Positions 11,307 through 20,056 of a stretch of 64,000 bases of DNA are shown one piece after another. The notes under the pieces are model-generated. The model ran no database searches, was not told the origin of the DNA, and saw only the letters and a list, made by a program, of their open reading frames with translations. This DNA comes from Hyaloperonospora brassicae (Eukaryota; Oomycota; Peronosporomycetes; Peronosporales; Peronosporaceae). The position numbers and the translations under genes are program-made. Where the stretch lies: positions 124,001-188,000 of the forward strand of contig CANTFL010001109.1 of assembly GCA_947650285.1 (NCBI GenBank), written 5' to 3'. The first letter of the stretch is position 1, and every line of letters begins with the position of its first letter.

Positions 11307-14300
11307 CTAGCCGGCCACGGGCTTCTCCACGTGCACCCACAGCGCAATGAACATGAGGCCCACAGCGATGGAGATCGAACCCATAAAGTTGCCTTGATCC
11401 ATCAAACTCTGGTAGCTCCAGCCAAAGTACTCCTGAATGCTCATTCGCACGCTCGGACCGAGGTTGTACGCAATGTAGAAACCCATCAACACAGCAGCGC
11501 ACAGCATCGAGTCGCCGTGCGAATACACGCGATTGTAATAAGCCACAATGTAGCGCACCATGGCCCATACGATGCCAAAAACTGCTCCAGAGAAAACCAG
11601 CACATTCGGCAGCTCCGCCAGCGATCCGCGCGTAGCATCGTGCCTATTGAGCCACTTCGACTTGCGACCAGTGATCTTCCACACAATGGCGCCAAGCATT
11701 GCCGTAAAGTTGGTGAACGCGTACACGAACCTTGTCTCTTGCGACCGCACCACGTCGTTGTTTTCCACACCGCGTGTACTCAAAGCCGTCAGCAAGCCTT
11801 GCACAACAAGTTTTGGCACCAAAGCCGCAAGCACGCGCAGGCCGTTCACGAAAATCGGGGCATATCCCGTGTACAAGAAGTAGAGCGTGACGTAGTACAG
11901 AAGAATCACTGAAATCGACTCGATCGGGTACAGAGTCGAGTTCAAGTAGAACACACGTCGCATAAAGTTGTTCGGCTTGCGGTACTTTGGAATGTCCACG
12001 TGCGGGCGCTTCCATTCCGGATCGGCCACGTTCTTGTTCTTCTTCATCAAAGCCGTCTGGAAGTTACCCTTTGCCCAACGCTTGCGCTGAGCCATAGCTG
12101 CAGCAACGGAATCAGGGATCGAGCCTTCCGCCAGACGGACACGCTCATGAGCTTCGCCTTCGAAGTCCTTGCGAAAGTAGAGCGCCTTCCAGCCCATGGA
12201 CACGAGACGCTCACCAGTGTAACAGTCCTCCGTTAGCGTACCGTACTGAATGCCGCCAATCGAATCCAAAGCTTCTCGACGAATCAAGGCATTGGTACCA
12301 GCAAATGAAGCACAGTCGTATCCGTCTTGCCCAGTCTGAATGGCATCGTAAAAAGCCGAGTTACGGTGGCCGAGCGGGTCGCCAATCTGCAGTTGAACAC
12401 AGTCGCGAAAGTACTGCGGAGTCTGGACGAACCCGACGGCGTTGTCGCGCACATCGTCCGAGTACGAGTGCAAAATCGACATGTCTGTGTCGCCGTTGTT
12501 GTTGTTCGTGTTACATTTGCGGCAAACACCGCTCTTGCCCAGTTTCGAGTCGCAATTCACACAGCGCAATTCTCTCTTCGTAGCACGCGTGTCACTCAAC
12601 GTGCCGTTCACTTGACGGCGATGCAAGTCGCTTTGGACGTGCATCGCGTTTTCGAAGCATTCCTTCGAGCAGTAGCTAATGCGCTCCTCAGGAACGCCTG
12701 CGATTTTGCACGAAGCGCAGCACATTTTTGCCACGTTTTGGCAGCCCGAGCACGAGCACGAGTACTTATTTCTAGACTGGCGATCTTCATCGTCGAAGAA
12801 GAACGGAAGTGTAGCCAGTATAAACTTCGGATGTGGCTGCGTATCCGTGTCGAGTAGCAGCACATAGCGACCGTTTGCACCTTCGTTGTACAAACAGTTG
12901 TTGATGTTGCCTGCCTTGGAAAAGTGCTCTTCCGGCTTCACGCGGCCCACAAACGTCACGTGTGGTAGATCGGGGTAGCGGTAGTCATCACGGAACGAAC
13001 CTACGGCACAGTCTGCGCGGTTCACCACCCTCGGTTGAGCTGCCGATGGCAAGTTCGCCGATGAGTGCAGCTTGCGCCATGCGTACACTTCCATGTCCTC
13101 ATTCGGGTCGCACACACGGTCGTACATGAACTGGGCAACTTCCTGGCGAAGATCACCAGACTTTTCGAGAATCACCTTGTTCAGCTCAATGGCGGGAACC
13201 GGATTGCCCTTCGTCCACTTCGTGCGGCAGTAGCCGTCGTCCAGCACGTAAATCTGCAACAGGTGCGGCGGGTACTGCAAATTCATACACGCCATGAGGG
13301 TGTCAATCGTCTCCTCAGCCGGTTCCGAGTAATGACACAACAGCACATCAATCTTCGGCCACAGATCGTCGGGCACCTTGGGATCGAACTCGTCAAAGTA
13401 GTGAGCACCACGGCGCACGGGTTTCCACATGCCGAGGTAGTACAATGCACCAAGCACAATGGAGACGAGCTCGGCAACAATGAGAGCAAAGAATGACACC
13501 CATTGAGCAATCGACGGGTTGTGAAAGCACGCGACGTCGTCTACACCTGCCAATGACAAGTACCAGTCAGGCGGCGTGAACCACCCGCTCATGGGATCAG
13601 CGAGACAGTCGAGCTCGTCAGGGGTGTTGACGTACACGTCTTCACAAGCTAGCGTCCGATTGCTCAAGTCGCAAGGCTGGATGCCCACGACGAACCAGAA
13701 GACCAGCCCAAAGATCTCGACGAGACTCAGGATCATAAAGAGAAAGTACAGGATGCGGTACGTGGTGATGCCCTTCATGTAGTACTTGCGGACGTTCGGG
13801 AGCTTCCGCTCAATAATGTTGCCCGAGCCGCAGGCCACAATCGCCGCTTCAACCCCTTCGAACCAGAGCCGGTACTCTTCCTCTGTCTCAGGGCAAAGCA
13901 CCCAAACGCGGCGCTTTGTGTGCACCTCAAAGCCCTTGTGCGGAAGATCCAACCGAGCGCAGGGACGCAGTTGCAGCGCGTCCTTGAGCTCAATTGCACC
14001 CACGACGAGGTCCGTGTTCCGAGTGGTAAAGTACTGCCGACACTCGAGATGGGAGTGGAAGTAGTAGATCTTGGCCTTCTCCAGTGCAAAGTAGCGGCGT
14101 TTCCAGCTCTTGTGCATCGGGCCCTTGATCGTGCGCTTGCCTTGTTTGTGCATGTAGCCATGTACGGAGATCACATTGTCTTCAAAGTTGTCCGTCTGGT
14201 CCGAAGACATGGGGGCCCGTTCCAGTAGGTCGTTGGACGCTCGGCCTCCTGGGTGCAAAATGTCCATCTCGCTCGGCTGCTGCACGCCCGTGGACGACGG

Positions 14301-14360
14301 CGTCGTGTACATTGCATAGGCGTCCGATGGCGGGCCGGCCGACTGCTCCTTGTTGAACAT
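11307..14360 (-). CDS. CesA: cellulose synthase with N-terminal PH domain (first of tandem pair)
   Basis: Intronless, 1017 residues from the ATG at 14360 (the frame stays open a little further upstream without ATG). A PH domain spans about 61-176. There are two N-terminal membrane segments (about 202-226 and 284-310), a cytosolic GT2 catalytic region and a cluster of C-terminal membrane spans. Processive synthase motifs are all present: DDG 374-376, DTD 504-506, TED 710-712 and QRKRW 758-762. Between DTD and TED sits a Cys-rich insertion with a MYND-like finger (about 534-583) and a small CX2C...CX2C ribbon (600-616). It makes beta-1,4-glucan from UDP-glucose at the plasma membrane for the oomycete wall. 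The PH domain marks the oomycete CesA1/2/4 class rather than CesA3; I cannot assign the exact paralogue. It lies 1.6 kb downstream of its sister, same orientation. Confidence 0.95.
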   Translation of the reverse strand: MFNKEQSAGPPSDAYAMYTTPSSTGVQQPSEMDILHPGGRASNDLLERAPMSSDQTDNFEDNVISVHGYMHKQGKRTIKGPMHKSWKRRYFALEKAKIYYFHSHLECRQYFTTRNTDLVVGAIELKDALQLRPCARLDLPHKGFEVHTKRRVWVLCPETEEEYRLWFEGVEAAIVACGSGNIIERKLPNVRKYYMKGITTYRILYFLFMILSLVEIFGLVFWFVVGIQPCDLSNRTLACEDVYVNTPDELDCLADPMSGWFTPPDWYLSLAGVDDVACFHNPSIAQWVSFFALIVAELVSIVLGALYYLGMWKPVRRGAHYFDEFDPKVPDDLWPKIDVLLCHYSEPAEETIDTLMACMNLQYPPHLLQIYVLDDGYCRTKWTKGNPVPAIELNKVILEKSGDLRQEVAQFMYDRVCDPNEDMEVYAWRKLHSSANLPSAAQPRVVNRADCAVGSFRDDYRYPDLPHVTFVGRVKPEEHFSKAGNINNCLYNEGANGRYVLLLDTDTQPHPKFILATLPFFFDDEDRQSRNKYSCSCSGCQNVAKMCCASCKIAGVPEERISYCSKECFENAMHVQSDLHRRQVNGTLSDTRATKRELRCVNCDSKLGKSGVCRKCNTNNNNGDTDMSILHSYSDDVRDNAVGFVQTPQYFRDCVQLQIGDPLGHRNSAFYDAIQTGQDGYDCASFAGTNALIRREALDSIGGIQYGTLTEDCYTGERLVSMGWKALYFRKDFEGEAHERVRLAEGSIPDSVAAAMAQRKRWAKGNFQTALMKKNKNVADPEWKRPHVDIPKYRKPNNFMRRVFYLNSTLYPIESISVILLYYVTLYFLYTGYAPIFVNGLRVLAALVPKLVVQGLLTALSTRGVENNDVVRSQETRFVYAFTNFTAMLGAIVWKITGRKSKWLNRHDATRGSLAELPNVLVFSGAVFGIVWAMVRYIVAYYNRVYSHGDSMLCAAVLMGFYIAYNLGPSVRMSIQEYFGWSYQSLMDQGNFMGSISIAVGLMFIALWVHVEKPVAG

Positions 14361-14584
14361 GACAAACGTCCCGAAGCGGGGGGAATGATAACCGGGCGGA
14401 CAAAAGTGGCTACAGGGCACCGACTACAAACGGGCAGTGACGTCCGACGGACGACTACGACGGCAGGAGGTCAAGAGAGGAGGAAACAACGATTGCACTC
14501 GCCCGTGTCTCGCTCACTCGTGTTTCTGTCGAATGGAAAAGTCTCGCGCCCAAAAGAAGTCGCGCGTTGGTTTTGCGTTGTCGC

Positions 14585-14639
14585 CTCTTTCTCTCTTTTT
14601 CTTTACCTTTCGCTCTCTCTTTCTCTTTCTTTCTTTCTT

Positions 14640-14715
<76 letters not shown>
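14585..14715. repeat. (CT)n microsatellite upstream of CesA
   Basis: C/T-only low-complexity tract whose core (about 14644-14711) is an uninterrupted CT run of roughly 34 units. It begins about 225 bp upstream of the CesA start codon, so on the gene strand it is a GA tract in the promoter or 5' leader. Confidence 0.95.
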
Positions 14716-14918
14716 GCTGGTGAAACTCCAACTGTGGTTTCTCTCTATCACACGAGAAAAGCAGCCGGGGCGACGGGTTGAAACGCCATCTGGAAGAAGT
14801 GCGTAGATGGTGGATTTACGCCGAGGAATCAGAAGAGTGGACGGAAGAGGAGTTGGGCAGGGCGTCGACATTTGGGCACAGTACCCATTTCTTCTTCCTT
14901 TCGTTTTGCAGTCCGTCC

Positions 14919-14943
14919 TCTGTCTGTCTGTCTGTCTGTCTGT
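14919..14943. repeat. (TGTC)n microsatellite
   Basis: Short run of about six TGTC units in the spacer between the two cellulose synthase genes. Confidence 0.9.
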
Positions 14944-15947
14944 TGCACACTTCCGTCAATTGACCCACTGGTCAAATCTAGCAGCGAACGGTGGATTTTG
15001 TATCCTGCTCTGCCCATCATTCGCTCTGAACATCGCCATCATCATCAGTACATCTTCCGATCTGCCTTCCGCAAACACGACCGTGTTTGGCGGATTTTCG
15101 CTGCGAAGCGAAGCGGTCTGAGAAAAGTGTATCGCCGGATAGTGTGGTACATGAATGCGTCCAGCACCAGCACTTTGATTTGCGGACTTGTCATTTCGTT
15201 CGTGTCGCAAAGCGTTTCAGACACGACACTTCTGGCAAGAGAGTACCGACTACTGCCTCTCGACGAGTAAAACCTCACGGTTTCGTCCACTCCGTCCGCT
15301 CCGATCGGCCAAATGCTAATAATGGGAGAAGCTGTTTCGGTTGGAGAGCAAAGTGTACGATGTTACACCGCGACAGACTTTCGGGTCAGCTCGTTTTACA
15401 AAACCGTTCGAAGTGGGTTCAGACACGCGTGCGAAATTTTGACAGCTCATTTTTACTGTTCAGTAGCAATGTGAAGTATACTATTGAGCAGCGACACGGC
15501 AACGCACGCGCCACTGAACTGCTGACATTGCACGAAGATGCCGTTTGTCACAGTCTGAAAGTAGTTGCGAGATGTCATGCTGAGTGGCATAGTGTATCGA
15601 TGTGTATATGAGTGCTGCGTCGCCCGTATCGACGCATAGTAGTAGTTGGCAGCCGTTTTATCGTGCATGTCGACAGTGTAGGCTGTCTTCGCACGACCGC
15701 CATCTTGTCTCTACGTGGCTCGCCAGACGTTTTGGCCAAGTCAATATGCCCTACCCGCTGAAACGAGGATCAAAGTGGATAAACAGACATACACGCCGCG
15801 CACACTAAAGCTAAAAGTGAGAAATATATTGAAAAATCAAGCACGTAAGAATATGGAGAGCTGCCGAAGTCTCCGATGCGACGTCTTGGATCTCAGCGAG
15901 GACCGGATCTAGTTGCTGGCCTATCACCCTACGCTACTACCTCCTCC

Positions 15948-18900
15948 CTAGAACGGGTTAGACGTCGGCTGCTCGATCCATACCCACAGCGTGATGAAGA
16001 CGAGTCCGAACGCAATGGAAATAGAGCCCACGACGTTACCCTGGTCCATCAAACTCTCGTAACTCCAGCCAAAGTACTCTTGGATGCTCATGCGCACGCT
16101 CGGCGCCAGCTTGACAGCAATAAACAGACCCATCATCAGGCTTGCGAAGAGCAGCGACGCGCCGTGCGATGTCTGGATGCTGTTGTAGCCAGCCAGAAAC
16201 CGCACCACAGACCACAGCAAACCCACGACGGTTCCAAAAAAGACGATCACGTTCGGAAGCTCGGCTGTCGACCCGCGGCTCGCACCACCGGTGTTAAACC
16301 ACTTGGGCTCCTTGCCCGTAATTTTCCACCAGAATGCCTCCAGCACGGCGGTGCAATTTGTAAACGCGTAGGCGAACCACACTTCTTGAGACCGGATCAC
16401 ATCGCTGTTCTCGACTGTACGGTTGCTCAGCGCCGACAGCACACCCTGCACAAATAGCTTCGGCACCAAGGCGTACACGAGACGAACGCCAGCAATGTAA
16501 ATCGGTGCGTAGCCAGAGAACAGGAAGTAAATCGTGATGTAGTAGAACAGGATAGCCGTGATCGAGCCGAGCGGGTAGAGCGTCGAGTTGTAGTAGAACA
16601 CGCGGCGCATAAACTTGTTCGATTTGTGGTAAGATGGCACCTGCACTTCCGGCATCTTCCATTCCGGATCAAAGTACTGCGTCTTCTTGTTCATCAACAC
16701 GATTTGGAAATTGCCCTTTGCCCAACGCTTGCGTTGAGCCAGTGAGCCGGCAACTGAGTCTGGGATCAAACCTTCCGCTAGACGAATGCGCTCGGTCAGC
16801 TCTCCTTCGAAGTCCTTTCGGAAGTACTGCGCCTTCCAACCCATCCCGCACAATACTTGGCCCGTGTAGCAATCCTCCGTCAGACTACCATATTGAATGC
16901 CGCCAATAGAGTCCAATGCTTCGCGACGGAACATGGCGTTCGTGCCAGCAAAAGACGCGCAGTCGTAACCGTCTTGACCGGTCTGAATCGCGTCGTAAAA
17001 CGTGGCATTACGGTGACCCATTGGATCACCAATCTGGAGTTGGATGCAGTCACGAAAGTACTGAGGTGTCTGGACAAACGCGACGGCGTTGTCACGCACG
17101 TTGTCCGAGTAAGTGTGAAGAGACGATACACCCTCACCGTCGTTTTCCTTGTTGCCTGGATTGCACTTGCGACAAATGCCGCTCTTGCCGAGCTTCACGT
17201 CACAATTCATGCACCGCATGTCGGTCTTGCTCGCGCTTGTGTCGCTCATTGTGCCGTTCACCTGGCGACGGTGAACCGCACTTTGCACGTGCATCGCGTT
17301 CTCGAAACAGTCTTTGGAACAATAACTGATCTGTTCCTCCGGCACACCAGCAATCTGGCACGAAGCACAGCACAGCTTCGCTACCGAATTACACCCGATG
17401 CCACAGCAAATGTACTTGGCCTTGTCTTGACGATCCTCATCGTCGAAGAAGAACGGCAGCGTTGCCAGGACAAACTTCGGGTGCGGCTGCATGTCCGTAT
17501 CGAGGATGATCAGATAGCGGCCGTTGGCGCCTTCATTGTACAGGCAGTTGTTGATGTTGCCAGCCTTGGAGTAGTGCGTTTCTGGTTTCACACGCCCGAC
17601 AAATGTCACGTGCGGTAGACCAGGGTAGCGGTAGTCGTCACGGAATGATCCAGCAGCACAATCAATGCGGTTCACGACCTTGGGGCGCGACGGCGATGGT
17701 AAGTTCGCAGACGAATGCAGCTTACGCCACGCATACACCTCCATGTCTTCATTGGGGTCGCACACTCGATCGTACATAAACTGTGCCACCTCTTGGCGTA
17801 GATCACCAGCGGTTTCCAGCACACCCTTGTTCAGCTCCACCGTGGGAACTGCATTGGTCTTCGTCCACTTGGATTTGCAGTAGCCATCGTCTAGAACCCA
17901 GACCTGCAGCAGATGCGGCGGGTACTGCAGATTCATGCATGCCATCAGCGTGTCGATCGTCTCTTCAGCCGGTTCAGAGTAGTGACATAGGAGAACATCT
18001 ACCTTGGGCCAAAGCTCATCCGGGACTGGCGGCTCAAACTCGTCAAAGTAATGTGCGCCACGACGCACAGGTTTCCACATACCCAAGTAGTAGAGAACAC
18101 CCAGAGCGAACGTCAGCGTCTCGGCAAACAACATGGCAAAGTACGAGATCCACTGCATGATCGGCGGATCATGGAAGCAGATCACGTTCTCCACGTCAGC
18201 CACTTGTAGATACCACTTGGGCGGCGTAAACCATCCACTAAAGGGTTTGTCCGAGCACCTCAACTCAAGCAGAGACGTCGTTGTGATCGTCGCACAATCG
18301 ACTTCCATACGCGACGCGTCGCAAGGCTCCAGGCCAATGACGAACCAAAACACGATAGCCAGTAACTCCACAATGCCTGCTATGAGGAACAAGAAGTAGA
18401 AAAAGTGGTACGTCTGGTTCCCTTTCATCAGATACTTGCGGACGTTCGGAAGCTTCCGTTCAATGATGTTCCCGGCCCCATTGGCCACAATGGCGCGCTC
18501 GACGCCTTGGAACCACATGCGGTACTCGTCGTCCGTTTCAGGGCAAAGCACCCAAACGCGGCGCTTTGTGTGCACCTCAAAGCCCTTGTGCGGAAGATCC
18601 AATCGAGCGCAGGGACGCAATTGCAGCGCGTCCTTGAGCTCAATTGCACCCACGACGAGGTCAGCGTTTCGTGTCGTAAAGTACTGACGGCAGTCCAAGT
18701 GCGAGTGGAAGTAGTAGATCTTGGCCTTCTCCAGTGCAAAGTAGCGGCGTTTCCAGCTCTTGTGGATCGGGCCCTTAATCGTGCGCTTGCCTTGTTTGTG
18801 CATGTAGCCATGTACAGAGATGAGGTTGTCGTGAGGCCCTCCAAGACCGACGGCGTCCGAGACGTTCATTGGTGGCAGCGCTGGCCCGCGTGGGTCAACG

Positions 18901-19034
18901 TATCCCTCTTGAGGGGTCGGTCGGCCTTCTTGGGAATAGATGGCGGCGTTCGCGTCATTGGCGCCCGTGACGGGCGTACCGTGAAGCTCATAGTCCTCGT
19001 GCTTTATCAGCGGCTGCTTGGCGTTGCCGTACAT
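15948..19034 (-). CDS. CesA: cellulose synthase with N-terminal PH domain (second of tandem pair)
   Basis: Intronless, 1028 residues from the ATG at 19034. Same architecture as its neighbour: PH domain about 70-185, two N-terminal membrane segments, GT2 core, C-terminal membrane bundle. Motifs: DDG 382-384, DTD 512-514, TED 719-721, QRKRW 767-771. The MYND-like Cys-rich insertion and the following CX2C...CX2C ribbon lie between DTD and TED, as in the sister gene. The first ~65 residues are quite different from the neighbour, while the PH domain is almost identical. Role and location as for the neighbour: cellulose synthesis at the plasma membrane. Same-strand tandem arrangement indicates local duplication. 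The paralogue number within the CesA1/2/4 class is not assignable here. Confidence 0.95.
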   Translation of the reverse strand: MYGNAKQPLIKHEDYELHGTPVTGANDANAAIYSQEGRPTPQEGYVDPRGPALPPMNVSDAVGLGGPHDNLISVHGYMHKQGKRTIKGPIHKSWKRRYFALEKAKIYYFHSHLDCRQYFTTRNADLVVGAIELKDALQLRPCARLDLPHKGFEVHTKRRVWVLCPETDDEYRMWFQGVERAIVANGAGNIIERKLPNVRKYLMKGNQTYHFFYFLFLIAGIVELLAIVFWFVIGLEPCDASRMEVDCATITTTSLLELRCSDKPFSGWFTPPKWYLQVADVENVICFHDPPIMQWISYFAMLFAETLTFALGVLYYLGMWKPVRRGAHYFDEFEPPVPDELWPKVDVLLCHYSEPAEETIDTLMACMNLQYPPHLLQVWVLDDGYCKSKWTKTNAVPTVELNKGVLETAGDLRQEVAQFMYDRVCDPNEDMEVYAWRKLHSSANLPSPSRPKVVNRIDCAAGSFRDDYRYPGLPHVTFVGRVKPETHYSKAGNINNCLYNEGANGRYLIILDTDMQPHPKFVLATLPFFFDDEDRQDKAKYICCGIGCNSVAKLCCASCQIAGVPEEQISYCSKDCFENAMHVQSAVHRRQVNGTMSDTSASKTDMRCMNCDVKLGKSGICRKCNPGNKENDGEGVSSLHTYSDNVRDNAVAFVQTPQYFRDCIQLQIGDPMGHRNATFYDAIQTGQDGYDCASFAGTNAMFRREALDSIGGIQYGSLTEDCYTGQVLCGMGWKAQYFRKDFEGELTERIRLAEGLIPDSVAGSLAQRKRWAKGNFQIVLMNKKTQYFDPEWKMPEVQVPSYHKSNKFMRRVFYYNSTLYPLGSITAILFYYITIYFLFSGYAPIYIAGVRLVYALVPKLFVQGVLSALSNRTVENSDVIRSQEVWFAYAFTNCTAVLEAFWWKITGKEPKWFNTGGASRGSTAELPNVIVFFGTVVGLLWSVVRFLAGYNSIQTSHGASLLFASLMMGLFIAVKLAPSVRMSIQEYFGWSYESLMDQGNVVGSISIAFGLVFITLWVWIEQPTSNPF

Positions 19035-20056
19035 GGTCAAGTCGCTCGAGTACTACGTCTCCTCCTCCGCCTGTGCACTTTCTGTTGGATAGTGAAGGAC
19101 GGAGATGGAAGAGCGAGTGGGGTATCAAGTGGGTGAGTGAGTGTGTAACTCGCAGGTGCTTTGCTCTCTCGCGAAGAAGCGCAACTGACCGACTCGGAGA
19201 CAGCGAGCGCCCGGACGAAACCCCTGCGAATGCTGTCAAGGGCAAACGACCTCGTTTGAGTATGCGAATCGAGAGACCAGCTGGTGGTGGACCGTCCGCT
19301 CCCGAGCGGACGAGGTTTTTTAAAAGTGCCCAATTTTGGAGTTGCAACCGCCGTGGACATGAATCATGAATCACTGCGACCCACAGGACGTTATAGGCGC
19401 ATCCATCCGTTACTGACACATGCACACACTCACACTACCACCGGCCTCAACTGTGATGCTACATGACCGTCAGTGGCTCGAGGTGAGAGAGATTCATTGT
19501 CACACGACGAGCGACATGTCTGGCTGGCACTCGAGCCCACCCAAATTTGCAGTGTCATGTACCGTATTCAAGTCGTTTGGAGCGGGAGAAAGATCGAATA
19601 GTGGTTGCAGGCTGCTCAAAGTCCATTGGCAAGAACGATGACGGTGTCGCGGGTCTGCATTTATAGGGTACTGCCGCCGTTCTTGTCGGTTTTCTGCACA
19701 AAGAACACATGCCTGGCTGCTTGTGCATAGAAGAAGCCGTGCCCTGACCCCAATGGCTTCAAATCGAGAATGATACTAAAGGCAGCTGGGCGGCGACGTT
19801 GAGCCGATTTTCCACAAGTTCTAGTCCGCACTTTACCAATGTGTAGCATTCGACCGCAGGTGATCTACCGAAGCGTCGGTACCAAATACACATTGCGGAG
19901 ATGACGTTGGCATCATCAATATGGACGCCGAGATCACTAACAATCACATAGCAGTAGTCTCGATAACTATGATCAACACGATTGCGTATGTATTGTTTAT
20001 TTATGAACTTGTAGCTGCCGTGTCGTTTGATCGCGTAGCTCCGGCCTTCTCTCGCC
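19035..20056. other. spacer between CesA and SEC23
   Basis: About 1 kb with the upstream region of the second CesA gene on the left and the SEC23 3' end on the right. Only short overlapping frames; nothing supportable as a gene. Confidence 0.6.

Larger units (their letters stand above)
14361..15947. other. spacer between the two cellulose synthase genes
   Basis: About 1.6 kb carrying the upstream region of the first CesA gene and the 3' region of the second. It holds two microsatellites (listed separately) and no coding sequence I can support. A 174-codon plus-strand frame at 15087-15611 lacks any recognisable feature. Confidence 0.6.

Noticed and set aside
11331..14228. Several plus-strand frames of 90-190 codons antisense to the first CesA gene
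   Set aside because: They mirror conserved CesA codons, recur at the equivalent places antisense to the second CesA gene, and show no domain of their own.
15876..19136. Plus-strand frames up to 253 codons antisense to the second CesA gene
   Set aside because: Same reason: a by-product of GC-biased third positions in the real gene on the minus strand.
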